NCBI RefSeq assembly: GCF_022458985.1 | Contig: NC_061771.1 | Location: 33,358,617-33,422,616 of the forward strand | Source of the DNA: Mugil cephalus | Taxonomy: Eukaryota > Chordata > Actinopteri > Mugiliformes > Mugilidae | Length of the DNA: 64,000 nt | Direction of reading: 5' to 3' | Shown here: one piece after another, positions 1 to 13,379 of the stretch | Layout of the letters: the number at the start of each line of letters is the position of its first letter | Numbering within the stretch: position 1 is the first letter of the stretch | The notes under the pieces: generated by a model | The model's input: the letters and a program-made list of their open reading frames with translations, nothing else | The model's database searches: none | What the model was told of the DNA's origin: nothing | Made by a program: the position numbers and the translations under genes

Positions 1-253
1 GCAGTCACCTGCTCTATGTGAGAGATAAAGGACACGTCACGGTCAAATACCACACCGAGGCTTTTCACGGTAAAACCTTATCTACCGTAAGGACCGTAAG
101 AGCTGCGCCGGATCGGGGGGGTTGGTCTGGATCTACGTAAAGAGCGTAAGAGCTGCGCTGTTCCGGATATGAATGACTTCCTGAGCGGGCACGCGGGCTC
201 CTCTGGTCCAACCTCCACATTCATCCATCCATTCATTCATTCATCTGCTCCAG

Positions 254-331
254 TGGCACCTGAGGACGTTCTCCTCTCCGACCCGGACTATACCACCTAC
301 AGACCCCCCCGGACCCCCGGACCCCCCACAG
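254..331 (+). other. candidate coding exon of an unidentified gene
   Basis: A short open stretch lies between a good acceptor (CTGCTCCAG, ending at 253) and a good donor (ACAG|GTGAGC, at 331/332). Read with two leading bases from a split codon it gives APEDVLLSDPDYTTYR followed by a proline-rich tail. The exon is 78 nt, so skipping it would keep frame. I do not recognise the protein. It could be the last visible exon of a gene entering from the left, or an upstream exon of the slc29a2 transcript. Nothing in bases 1-253 resolves this. Confidence 0.3.
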
Positions 332-654
332 GTGAGCTCCCTATTTCTACCAGGCTGACTTCACTTCGTTCACTTTACTTGACACGTGTTTCCTTTTACT
401 TGGAGTTTGAGTCTCGTCATCATGAACCCGCCAAAACAGGATTACCCGCTTAAATTATTACACATGGAATTAATTCAATGATAAATAACGACTATAATTC
501 TATAAAAAATAATAAAATAATTCTATGATAACGGTTTAAACTACTCTACCCATTTACATCCACTTCACTACAGACAGTTATTTTCACTTTGCTGACAAAT
601 GAATTCATTAATTAACAGTGCGAGCAGATCTAACAGTGTCTAACAACCAGGTAT

Positions 655-728
655 TAGAACCAGGTATCAGAACCAGGTATTAGAACCAGGTATCAGAACC
701 AGGTATTAGAACCAGGTATCAGAACCAT
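655..728. repeat. short tandem repeat, AACCAGGTATYAG unit
   Basis: A 13-bp unit alternates between GGTATTAG and GGTATCAG for about five and a half copies. It sits between the candidate exon and slc29a2 and has no visible function. Confidence 0.8.
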
Positions 729-824
729 CAGATATCATGTTTAGTAAATAAATGACTGGAAATAACAGAATGACACGAGCTAGAGCCACATGTTGATGGT
801 ACTGTCTGTAAGGAACAAAGGAAC

Positions 825-1480
825 CTCTACTACAGAACCTCTACTACAGAACCTCTACTATAGTACCTCTACTACAGTACCTCTAGTATAGAACCTCTAC
901 TACAGAACCTCTACTACAGTACCTCTACTACAGAACCTCTACTACAGAACCTCTACTATAGTACCTCTACTACAGTACCTCTAGTATAGAACCTCCTCTA
1001 CAGAACCTCTACTACAGTACCTCTACTACAGAACCTCTACTACAGAACCTCTATTATAGTACCTCTACTGTAGAACCTCTACTGTAGAACCTCTACTGTA
1101 GAACCTCTACTACAGAACCTCTACTGTAGAACCTCTACTACAGTACCTCCTCTATAGAACCTCTACTACAGAACCTCTACTAAGAACCCGTCTATAGTAC
1201 CTTAACATTCCACTAGTATAGAATTATCTACAGAACAACTCTCTACCTCAGTACCCTACTACGTCTCTGTAAGAACCTCTCTACGAACCTCCGTCAGTAC
1301 CTCACCGCCTCATTAAACCCTACTGTAAACCTCTAACGACCTACTAAGGAACCTACTCAGTACCTCATTATAAACTCTACTACCAAGAACCCTACTAACA
1401 GACTCTTTAGTACTCTACTACAGAACCTCTACTGTAGAACCTCTACTACAGAACCTCCTCTATAGAACCTCTACTACAGT
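825..1480. repeat. minisatellite, (CCTCTACTACAGAA)n
   Basis: About 650 bp of degenerate tandem copies of a 14-bp unit ACCTCTACTACAGA, with variants TATAGT and TGTAGA. The middle (about 1180-1400) is much more diverged than the two flanks, as expected for an old array core with fresher ends. No gene is visible in 332-2126 apart from this and a G-run at 1617-1642. Confidence 0.85.
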
Positions 1481-1616
1481 CCCTTCTAATGAACCCGTCT
1501 ATCTACCTGTTAACATTCAACAACAGAGTGAGAGATGATGGATAAATACTGGAAAAGAACAATACTCAGTCTGGACCAGGTCCTGGAGGAGGTTCTGACC
1601 CTGATGGTGCTTGGTT

Positions 1617-1642
1617 GGGGGGGGGGGGGGGGGGGGGGGGGG
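1617..1642. repeat. homopolymer run, G
   Basis: An uninterrupted run of about 26 G. It is potentially G-quadruplex forming and a likely site of assembly or sequencing length error. Confidence 0.8.
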
Positions 1643-2126
1643 TGGGTAAATCTGTCTAACGGAGCCACGGCTCCAGGAAACAAATCACCCGTCCCTTCAA
1701 AATAAAACAACACCAATGTTAAAAAGCTGAAGCCAGAGACTCTGAGCCTGGGGGAAAGGAGGAAGCTCGTGGCCCTGAGGGTTTATCAGCTCGGCGCTGA
1801 CCAGACTTCCCAGTGAGGGAGGAGACAGGAGGTGGTTCATTGTTTCAGTATTAATACTGTGACATGTAGAAACACTGAGGCAGAGAACAGAGAACAGGCT
1901 GGAGCTGCATTCATGAGTTTCTGTTTCTGTCTATTCCAAGTTTCCAGTCTCATGTACGACTCAAACACAATGGAAATACTTTCATGTTTCAAACCAGATC
2001 CAGATCAGGGTCCAGACTTCACCATGAGCTAGTGAAGCTGGATCCCTGAGTCCTTGGACCAGATAGTCTGAGTGTTTCTTCACAGGATTCTCTCATGTTT
2101 GCACAGAACCCGTCAGAAGCAGCAGG

Positions 2127-5100
2127 ATGTGGAGTGACAAGAAACCGAGTCCGCCCACAGACCGGTGAGTTTTCCTCCTCATGCTGTGGACCAGGTCCAG
2201 GTCCAGGCCCAGGCCCAGGCCCAGGTCCAGGTCCAGGTCCAGGTCCAGGCCCAGGTCCAGGTCCAGGCCCAGGTCTCACAGTGTTCTGTGTTCTCCCCCC
2301 AGGGCTCAGGCTGTGGCCCTCATCATCTTTGTTCTGGGTGTGGGAACTCTGCTGCCCTGGAACTTCTTCATCACGGCCTCACAGGTTCTACCCTCCATCA
2401 CATCTTCATTAATGACGAGGAACTTTGTCCATGTGGCAAAATTCACACAAACAATGCAACACAACGTAGAAAAGAGACCTTTGTTAGGAGTAAAAACATG
2501 TATATAAAAAAAAACTGCCACAATAAAAGCATGAATGACAAAAAGGCTGATAAAAAACAAGTCGACTGTGGCGGGTGGGTTCTAACATCTTCTCCATCTT
2601 CCTCTCAAAGTATTTCAACCACCGCCTGATGTCCAACGTCTCCTCACACGAGTCCCTGATGTCCAACGTCTCCTCACACGTCTCGTCCAAACATTACAAC
2701 TATGACAACTGGATGGTTCTACTGTCCCAGCTCCCCCTGCTGCTCTTCACCCTGCTCAACTCCTTCCTCTACCAGTGGTGAGTGATGAGGACCGATGATA
2801 ATCACAATAATAATATTATTATTAATAATAATTATAAATGACTGGTGTCCGTGTTCAGGGTGAAGGAGCGTTTCCGTGTGGCCTTCAGCCTCGTCGCCAT
2901 CTTCTTCCTCTTCTCCCTCACCGCTACTCTGGTCAAGGTCGACATGACGCCAGACGCCTTCTTCTCCGTCTCCATGGCAACTGTCTGGTTCATCAACAGT
3001 AGGTTGTTGGGTCGGATCCATTTTGAGGGACGGGGAAAGTTTTTTCTCGGATAAGCTGCAAACTGTCTTCATATTTATATGAGTAGTGATACTGACACTG
3101 AGCCACTGGCAGTAAGGACTCCTGGTCCTGGTCCTGGTCCTGGTCTAATGAGCCTGTCTGTGTGCAGTGTTCGGGGCCGTGCTGCAGAGCAGTCTGTTCG
3201 GGGTGGTCGGCCTCTTCCCTCCTCGCTACAGCACGCTGTTCATGAGCGGTCAGGGTCTGGCCGGGATCTTCGCTGCCATCGCCATGCTGGTCTCCATCCT
3301 GAGTAAGAGCCCCTGATCCCTGATCCCTGATCCCTGATCCCTGATCCCCTGACCCCCTGATCCCTGATCCCTGATCCCTGACCCCTGACCCCCTGATCCC
3401 TGATCCCTGATCCCTGATCCCTGATCCCTGATCCCTGATCCCTGATCCCCTGACCCCCTGATCCCTGATCCCTGATCCCTGACCCCCCTGTTTCATCATG
3501 GATTCTTTTATCTGTTCATGGGTTCTTTCATCGATGTGCTGATCTCTGGTTAAACATAAAGGTATAAAATTAAATCAGACTCAGTCAAACTGTTAAAAGG
3601 AAACGCTGCATTTGGAAAATGATAAAATATTGAAAAGACTGGAAGAAATAAGACTTTATTCATTTATTAAAGGTCGAGACAGAAATAAACTACAAGTTAG
3701 ACAACAACTAGAATAAATCAGGATGTCAGACCCACGTCCTCCACTGAGTCCACAGGAGACAGGACAGAGCTACACAAGTTTCATTCATGTTTATTTATTT
3801 ATTTATTTATTTAAGAGGACGTTGCACATTATTAACATCAGTGTTTAAATGCTCATGTGAATCCGCCAGCGTTAGAAACGTTTTTCATCTGCTGTCCTCT
3901 GACTAGAGATACAACACAGAGGAACAGAGAAGAACAAGTACATTCAGCGCAGAGACAACATGCAAAGAGCCAGAGACAAGAGAGTCCAGTAAAGTTCAGA
4001 TCCAGTGTTTATCAGATTGACAGAGGGACAGTTTGGTTCCCCTCCAGCCAGTTCTTTGGATGAATTTAAAAGCTGTGTATGTTCTACATCCCTGTGTTTA
4101 TCAAATACTTTTAGAGAACAAACTACTTCTAAACCTGTATTCACACATTCATGCAACATTACTGAAATCTAGAATAACTCCCAGGTCCTAGAACTCACTT
4201 CTAGTTCCAGCTGCTCCCAGAGGCTTGATAAACGTTACAGGACGATGTTCAGGCGGAAACACAGCATTTAGTTCTCAGCTGAGGACAGAAGGTCTGAAGA
4301 ACCCGGCACAAGAAATGAATTTTCGTTGGTTGTTGATCTGCAGGTGAACCTGACGAAAAATCAGCTGCTCTGGGATACTTCATCACTCCATGTGTGGCCA
4401 CTCTGGGGACGCTGCTCTGTTACCTGCTGCTGCCCCACCTGGTGAGGAGGACACACAGCATCAGTCCGTCCCAATGAGCTGACAGTATCATCCCTCTCTG
4501 TTAAATAAGGATACTCGTATAAATGTGCTGTAAATGAGGCTCTGAAACTGTTCATTCAGATCTTTTAAAAACAAGATTCTCTTTATAATTTCCTTGTACT
4601 GTTGAAATCCTCCGGCAGGACTTTGCTCGTTTCTATCTGAGCAGAGGACAGCGTGAGGAGGAGGAGACGCCCCAGGACCTCCTCAGCAGCACAGGTCAGT
4701 CCTCTCACTTCATTCATTCATCACGACACCTACTCGTGTTTGTTTTATTAATGTTCTTTCTTCTCAAACACAAACCAGGCGTGAACAAAAAAGACCTGGA
4801 GGCCAAAGGCCAGGTCCTCATCAAACCAGAGCAGAGTCAGGAGCGTTCCTCCGTCCTGGCCGTCTTCAAGAAGGTGAACATCCGGCTTCTTTTTACACTC
4901 TGTATTTAAACTGGGGGGGTGAAGGTGCAGAAACAGGAAGGGCACCGTGATTTTACATGTTAGCTTTAGCTTTGTGTTGAACAAACGGCCTCAGATCACG
5001 GTTTCTTTTAACTCCATTGACTCGTATTTTCACAACATACAGGAGATGTTTTCATCACCAGCACACACAGACTTTCTGTCAGCTCCTTTTCTCCCACCAC

Positions 5101-7086
5101 GTAACCACAGAGACTGTTATTACCAAACCCTTTGTAGGTCATGGTTTCTAGACGTGTGAAGAGCTCAAAGAGCTTTAACTCTGTGAACCATGTTTTGATA
5201 GTTCTCCCTCTCAGTTCCTGGTACAGTAGCTTGAGTTCTTATGAATTCCCTTTTCTTTCCTCCTGTCCTCACTGAGTGAACCCTTGGTCTTTGAGGACAG
5301 CAGTAACCTCCATGTCTCCTCAGATCTGGCCCATGGCTCTGTGTGTGACGTGTGTCTTCGCCGTCACTCTGTCGGTGTTTCCTGTCATCACGGTCCGAGT
5401 TAAGACGGTCTACGAGGACAACGCCAGCTGGAGTGAGACACCTTCAACATTCAACATTCACTTATTGTTTATGTTTCCCTGAGTGTTCACGACATTCACA
5501 GAAATAGATCTCACACATAAGAATACACAGAACAAAATGAGAACAAGACAAAACAGATACAACAGAGACATTCTGAGAAAAACACAGGAAATAAATACAG
5601 TCAGATGATCTGCACCAGAGAAGCTACGACTGCAGCTTCAGTTTGACACCAGCAGTAAAGTGCAATAATCTATAATAGTCCATGCTAATCTATTCTAATC
5701 TATACTAACCTTTATTAAGTTATAATCTATAATAACCTTTAATAAGGTATAATCTATAATAATCTATGGTAATCTATTCTAATCTATACTAACCTATTCT
5801 AATCTATTCTAATATATACTAACCTTTAATAACCTTTAATAAGGTATAATCTATAATAATCTATACTAATGTTGTACATGTCCAGTCCAGTCCAGCTGAG
5901 TTCAGTTAATTGACGTTTTAAAGACGCCGTCCTGAGAAGTCAGGGCTGATCTTTAATGTTCTGTGAAATGAGGCGACAGGTTTTTGGGGCTGTGTGTTCA
6001 GTGCTGCTCTTCTCTCTGATCCAGACAAAGTGTTCACCTGTGTCTGCTGCTTCATCGTCTTTAACCTCATGGACTTGGTGGGACGCAGCGCCCCGTCTCT
6101 GGGCCAGTGGGTCAGTTTGACTTCTACTAAACTCTTTTCAAGTATCTGGAATTATTGTGGAACATGTTTGTTAGTGGGTTTAGGGTTAGTGGGTTTAGCG
6201 TTACTAGTGGTTAGCGTTAGTGGGTTTAGCGTTAGTGGGTTTAGCATTAGTGGGTTTAGCATTAGTGGGTTTAGCGTTAGTGGGTTTAGGTTTAGTGGGT
6301 TTAGCGTTAGTGGGTTTAGCGTTAGTAGGTTTAGTGTTAGTAGGTTTAGGGTTAGTGGGTTTAGCGTTGGCGGGTTAGTGGGTTTAGCGTTAGTAGGTTT
6401 AGTGTTAGTGGGTTTAGCCTTAGTGGGTTTAGCGTTAGCGGGTTTAGCCTAAGTGGGTTTAGCCTTAGTGGTGGTTAGCGTTAGTGGGTTTAGCATTAGC
6501 GGGACCTGCTGAGCTCTGATCCTCCATCTCTTCCTGTGGATGTTTGCAGCCGTCTAAAGGGAGTCCTTTGTTTCCTGCCGCCGTGTTGTCTCGTCTGGTT
6601 TTCATCCCTCTGCTGATGACGTGTCACATCGAGGGCTCTGACATCGTCCTCTTCAGACACGACTTGGCCTTCATCATCATCATGGCCCTGTTCTCCTTCT
6701 CTAACGGATACTTGGCCAGTCTGTGCATGGCCTACGCTCCACAGTGAGTCCTCCACCGGCAAATCCAACATGTGACACATTCCTCTCATCTTAATAAGAT
6801 TAGTCTCACAGAGCCGTGAGCTGCACTGGTGCAAATACTTCTCGCAGTCTTTTCACTTGTTTGGTTAAATTCTGGTTCGAGTGTGAACCAGATGAGCTCA
6901 GACCTGCTGGGGATCATATCTGGACCAGCTCTGAACCGGTTTAAAAGGCGTCTGACGTGGTTTGTGTCCTTCAGGTTGGTCCGGACCAAGGACTGTGAGA
7001 CCGCCGGGTCCCTGATGACCTTCTTCCTGGTCCTGGGTCTGGCTCTGGGGGCCTCGCTCTCCTTCCTGCTGGGTACGCTGGTCTAG
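2127..7086 (+). CDS. slc29a2: equilibrative nucleoside transporter 2 (ENT2), 12 coding exons
   Basis: Facilitative nucleoside/nucleobase carrier of the plasma membrane (SLC29 family, 11 membrane helices). Coding exons: 2127-2164, 2303-2384, 2611-2777, 2859-2998, 3168-3302, 4344-4441, 4619-4694, 4779-4873, 5324-5432, 6025-6110, 6550-6743, 6975-7086. Joined they give 443 residues and a TAG stop, against 456 in human ENT2. Helix 1 carries the ENT signature GVGTLLPWNFF (about residues 25-35). Residues 68-95 contain LLSQLPLLLFTLLNSFLYQ, which, with VKVDM in helix 3, points to ENT2 over ENT1. The last helix ends ASLSFLLGTLV. The start ATG at 2127 leaves 24 residues before GVGT, as in mammals. The first extracellular loop has an in-frame 30-bp duplication giving two NVSS sites (N49, N59). 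Several introns hold tandem repeats. A polyA signal lies at 7350. Confidence 0.93.
2190..2275. repeat. hexamer repeat (CCAGGY)n in slc29a2 intron 1
   Basis: About 14 copies of CCAGGT/CCAGGC fill most of the 138-nt intron 1 and stop about 27 nt before the exon 2 acceptor. The array is open in all frames on both strands and produces misleading reading frames rich in PG, QV and RS. Confidence 0.9.
3305..3488. repeat. heptamer repeat (CTGATCC)n in slc29a2 intron 5
   Basis: Begins only a few bases after the donor of exon 5 (GTAAGAGCCCCTGATCC) and runs about 180 bp with CTGACCC and CCCTGAT variants. Confidence 0.88.
5670..5870. repeat. AT-rich tandem repeat, AATCTATAATA type, in slc29a2 intron 9
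   Basis: Degenerate units of 10-12 bp (AATCTATAAT, AACCTTTAAT, AATCTATTCT). There are no coding signals here. The rest of intron 9 (5433-6024) is unremarkable. Confidence 0.75.
6165..6515. repeat. minisatellite (GTTAGTGGGTTTAGC)n in slc29a2 intron 10
   Basis: About 20 copies of a 15-bp unit, GTTAGTGGGTTTAGC with A/G variants, fill the intron between exons 10 and 11 and stop about 35 nt before the exon 11 acceptor. The unit resembles spaced telomere-like TTAG/GGTTTAG words but is not TTAGGG. Confidence 0.9.
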
Positions 7087-7349
7087 ACGACGGACATCCT
7101 GGAACTAGTTTGAGAAATCTGTCATGATGGAACAAAGGGAAACAACACATGAAGATGAGCTGGTGTCATGACTTATTCTCAGGTTGAACTCAGTTGAATT
7201 TATTGATGCAGCTAAACTCATACACTGTGCTTTTTATTACTAATGCATTTAATATTTATCTATCGTGTATTTCGATGTCTTTTTTATATGGATGTATAAA
7301 GTGATGCTCTCGTTTCATTTTTATTGCTTATTTTCTATTTAACTTTCAT

Positions 7350-7355
7350 AATAAA
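7350..7355 (+). terminator. candidate polyadenylation signal of slc29a2
   Basis: AATAAA lies 264 nt after the stop codon, in AT-rich sequence followed by T/GT-rich bases (GTGTGTATTTGTC). It is the first canonical signal downstream of the gene. Confidence 0.6.
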
Positions 7356-8356
7356 ATGTTAAAGTGTGTATTTGTCATTTCGAATATGAAACCATATGAA
7401 CAGCACGACCCCGACTCATTGGTCAGGATCCAGTAAATACACTCACTGATTACACTCATACCATGAGAACACGTGTTCAGAGTATCACAGTCTGTATTTC
7501 TGACAATAACCAAACATCTGGCAACAACACTGTAAGGAAAGAAATGTCTAAGAATGAGGGGAAACTAATCTAAGGAGTGAGATTAACTAAATGTAAACAA
7601 CGGACCGATGGAGCTGGTTCTATGACTAAAGGACTAAATATCTAACAGGCCCCCATGAGTTAAAATTTCTTTACATACACTTTAACATGAATCCAACATA
7701 TTCTAGCAAAACGATAATAATAATGTATATTTATAAAAAGCACCTGGTCTAGATCCAGGCTCAGGTAATTAGACAGGTGAATGGGGGTCGGGGGGGACAA
7801 ACAGGGGCTAAGAGCCAACTACATCACAAGAGGAAACGACTGAAGAACAAAAGTATAAATGCAGAAAAATAAAACAATGATAAACATGACACTAGTGTGT
7901 TACGCTGCTGCTGCTGGTGCTGGCGTTTCCTCTTCCTTTGACCGCGTGTCCTCTGCTTCCTGCTATTATATTCTTTATTTAAACTCTTTATTTAAACTCT
8001 TTATTTAAACTGAGCTTTACTCATTTAAACTGAGCTTTAATCATTTAAACTGAGCTTTACTCATTTAAACTGAGCTTAATGCTTGACTGTGAGCGGCTGC
8101 CTGAACTTTGACCTCTGACCAGATTCAGCCTCGTTATAAACACCATGAGGCTCTGGGTGGTTTCAGAGTGAATTAGAGGTGTTCTGGGGGGTGGGGGCTC
8201 ACAATGAGGCTCCTTGTTGTTGACCTGGGGAGGGCGAGGCATGCAGGGCCAGCTGATTAGAGCGGGGCTGGAGCTCAGCCCTACGTCAGTGGACAGGATA
8301 AACCGGATCTGCAGCTCGTTCCTCATTCCTCTGAGTTCCTTCAGATCAGCGGCGAC
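7356..8356. other. intergenic, slc29a2 to lgalsl
   Basis: No gene is recognised. At 7972-8080 there are two small tandem repeats, ACTCTTTATTTAA (about 3 copies) and TTTAAACTGAGCTTTA (about 4 copies). The last 200 bases before the galectin-related start are GC-richer and probably include its promoter and 5' UTR; no TATA box is obvious. Confidence 0.6.
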
Positions 8357-10369
<2,013 letters not shown>

Positions 10370-10518
10370 ACACACACATAACAGATATACAGATACAGAT
10401 GTATAGATAAAGGCTGCGTCACCTAAGCTACACGTAAAACACATGGACACATACATATACAGTTATAGATGTAGTTGTAGATGTAGATGTGTGAACTATC
10501 AGGACTGACTCCCTGTGG

Positions 10519-10524
10519 AATAAA
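10519..10524 (+). terminator. candidate polyadenylation signal of lgalsl
   Basis: AATAAA lies 150 nt after the stop, in sequence that becomes T-rich downstream. Confidence 0.5.
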
Positions 10525-11658
10525 ACCTTTCCAGAGTCATTAGAGCTGAAAACATGTTTGTGTAAATATGTATTTATTCAGGCTGGAACTATGAAACAGT
10601 TTTGTATTTTATTTTTGTGTTGTTTTTGTGAACGTGATGAATTATGAACTGCTGCAACCATCAAGCTGTTTGAGCAAAGTTCAGGATGTTTAATGAGATT
10701 TTATTGTTTTATTGTTGTGTTTTTTATTGGATGATATAAAGCACCACAGACACTGGAGATATAAGAATCTCTTCTCGTATAATTAAGTAAATAAAATCAC
10801 TGCAGAGCATGTGACGCCTCCTCTGTCCACATACAGTGTTACAGATACACATGCTACACAAATACTGTGTGACATACTGGATATAGATAATTACATCAGA
10901 CCTACAGCTGTGTGTGCTGCTCTGGGAACATGTAGTTCACCCGTCTGACCACAGGATGGCTGCAGAGCTCTGGCGGCTCCACACATGAGGCTTCACCAGA
11001 AGTAGCATGAAGGCATCAGCCTGATGCCAAAAAAGGAGTGAGGTGATGGACTCCATGCTGTCACCTTGGTAACCAGAGATGTCTACACAGTTAGCATGCA
11101 TATCCGCTCTATTCAGTTCAGTTTTACACAAGTGTAACAGTTCGTGGTCTAACGGTTGGTTCGTGGTTTGGCTGATTGCACTGATCTGTTGCACAACTGC
11201 ACACAAGACAGTTTATCTAAAGTGTCCGTCTATCTCATGTTTGAATATGAATGTCTTTATATCCCATGTTAATTGGACTGCATATTTTTTGTAATTCTTT
11301 ACTACCTCATTCTAATTTTTATTCTATTTTTACTTTATTTTTACTCTTATATCTATGTCTGGTTCGTAAATGTTCTTTCTTATCTTGGGACAAAACACTT
11401 TACACTTTACAGAAACTGACCTGAAACGTCCAGAGCAGCATGAAGGAAAAGCTCCCTTTAACAGGAAGAAACCAGGACCAGAACCAGAACCAGCTCATAT
11501 GGAGGAACCATGTGTCTAAGACCAGCCGGGTAGAAACAGAGAAGATAGAGAGAGAAGAAGAACAGGAGAAACCAGATAAACTAACTTCTGTCATAGATAC
11601 AAACATCAAGCTGAAGGAAACATGTAGGATCTAATAATACAAGATATGCTGATGATCT

Positions 11659-11663
<5 letters not shown>

Positions 11664-11744
<81 letters not shown>
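11664..11744. repeat. dinucleotide microsatellite (AT)n
   Basis: About 40 uninterrupted AT dinucleotides. It is self-complementary and prone to length change. Confidence 0.95.
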
Positions 11745-11747
<3 letters not shown>

Positions 11748-11917
11748 CATATTTACACACACACAGCATATAAACCATATATTTAGTTATACTTATAAAT
11801 TAATGACTTTAAAAAATATTTTAACTTTTTAATCCTGATGTTGTAAATAGCTCCTTTTATCATAAACACATTTTAACTCACTACCAGAATATTAATCAAC
11901 TAAAACAGCATTTAGGC

Positions 11918-12000
11918 CTGAGCTGGACCTGATCCTGAGCTGGAACTGATCCTGAGCTGGACCTGATCCTGAGCTGGACCTGATCCTGAGCTGGAACCCA
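11918..12000. repeat. 17-bp tandem repeat, CTGATCCTGAGCTGGAC
   Basis: Four to five near-identical copies, intergenic between lgalsl and mal. On the reverse strand this gives serine/glutamine-rich reading frames that are not genes. Confidence 0.85.
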
Positions 12001-13174
12001 GCTCCTCCTGTATGTGGGAACAGGGTCTGGATTTGATGTAGACCAGTGAAGGGGGCGTCTGAGGAGAACGACATTCGTTCCTCTGTTGATGACATATATG
12101 AACCAAAGACATTCAGTTGAGAGTGAAAACAGAGAGAATCGTGGAGTGTATGTACATGTCAGTGGACCCCCCACCACCTTTTTTTAATGGTTGGTCAGTT
12201 TTTATTACATTCGTTTCGTTGTGTCCTGTTTCGTCCTCTTACACCCAGCGCCTCCATCCTCCTCCTCTTCAGTTACATAGAGATGTTACACTATTGTCAC
12301 CTCCTGCTTTCCTGCATCTATTATTCATCACAGCTACAGGTTGTCCTGGTTGTCCTGGTTATTATTGTCCTCCTGCTCTGGACCAACTCAACTACAGCTG
12401 GTGACACATCCAGCGTCTTTTACTGAATCACATGATGAGCTGTGGTGAACACATGAATCTGATGAACAGGTTCAGATGATTAAAGAAAAGGAGTTCACAC
12501 ATGGTTCAAAACAAACACATTTAATCATTAGTTTCACTAAAATAAAATCATAATAATTACAAAATATACCCTGGCTCTTATAAAGACGACATTACAAAAT
12601 AATCAGAATAGAAGAACTACATCTCCTCCTCCTCCTCCTCCTCCTCCTCAGTGTGTGGGATTTATGTCAGTTTGACAGTGTTAATAAATTTATAAAAATA
12701 TAAAATGAGCCACACCAGAGTCTTCTCTTTAGTCATCTGATAATAAAACAAGAGTAAAACCAGAGGAAGAGCAGCGCTGATCTGGAGGATCAGTAAAAAT
12801 AAAAACATCCTAAAATACGTCTGGACTCACCGGAGGAACATTTAGGAAACTTTTAGAAAAGAAAACCAGCTGGTTCAGTTTAGAAGATCCGATCTGATCA
12901 GTGTTTGAAACTTATTAACTTTTCTGCTATTCATCATTTCTATCATGTACCAGTTTATACAGAACATCTTTTTACAACAAACATTTCTCTCATTTTAAAA
13001 TAAAACACATTGTAAACGTTTCAACCTTCTACATCTGATTCTTGTGAGTTCTGACCATAAAATATATCTGTATAAAATCCATAGACTGTATAAATTTAAT
13101 GTATTACAGGTATACATACAAATATACACGTATCAATATATATGTATAAAGTCTATAGACTGTATGAATATACC

Positions 13175-13180
13175 TTTATT
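13175..13180 (-). terminator. candidate polyadenylation signal of mal
   Basis: TTTATT on the plus strand is AATAAA on the mal strand, about 200 nt after the mal stop. Other AATAAA-like words lie further out (around 12680), so the true end is uncertain. Confidence 0.4.
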
Positions 13181-13317
13181 CAGTCTGTGGTTCTTCTACA
13201 TCACCTGTAGAATTGTTGAGGATTTCCTTTCGTTTCCCATTTAAACTCTAACAACGATTCAGTAGAAGTCGGTTCCTGGCTCCGGTTCCTGGCAGATGTC
13301 CGTTCAACACATGCCCC

Positions 13318-13335
13318 CCCCCCCCCCCCCCCCCA
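13318..13335. repeat. homopolymer run, C
   Basis: An uninterrupted C run of about 19 bases in the presumed mal 3' UTR. It is a G-run on the transcribed strand. Confidence 0.8.
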
Positions 13336-13379
13336 ACATGCCAGGGCCTAATGTCCCAGGACAAAAACGTGGTTCTGTC

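Larger units (their letters stand above)
10525..13174. other. intergenic between convergent lgalsl and mal
   Basis: I recognise no gene here. It holds an (AT)n array (11664-11744), a 17-bp repeat CTGATCCTGAGCTGGAC (about 11920-12000), a (CTC)n stretch (12624-12650), and one copy of a short dispersed repeat (12095-12175) with a second copy in mal intron 1. The two flanking genes are transcribed toward each other, so the right part probably includes the mal 3' UTR. Confidence 0.6.
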
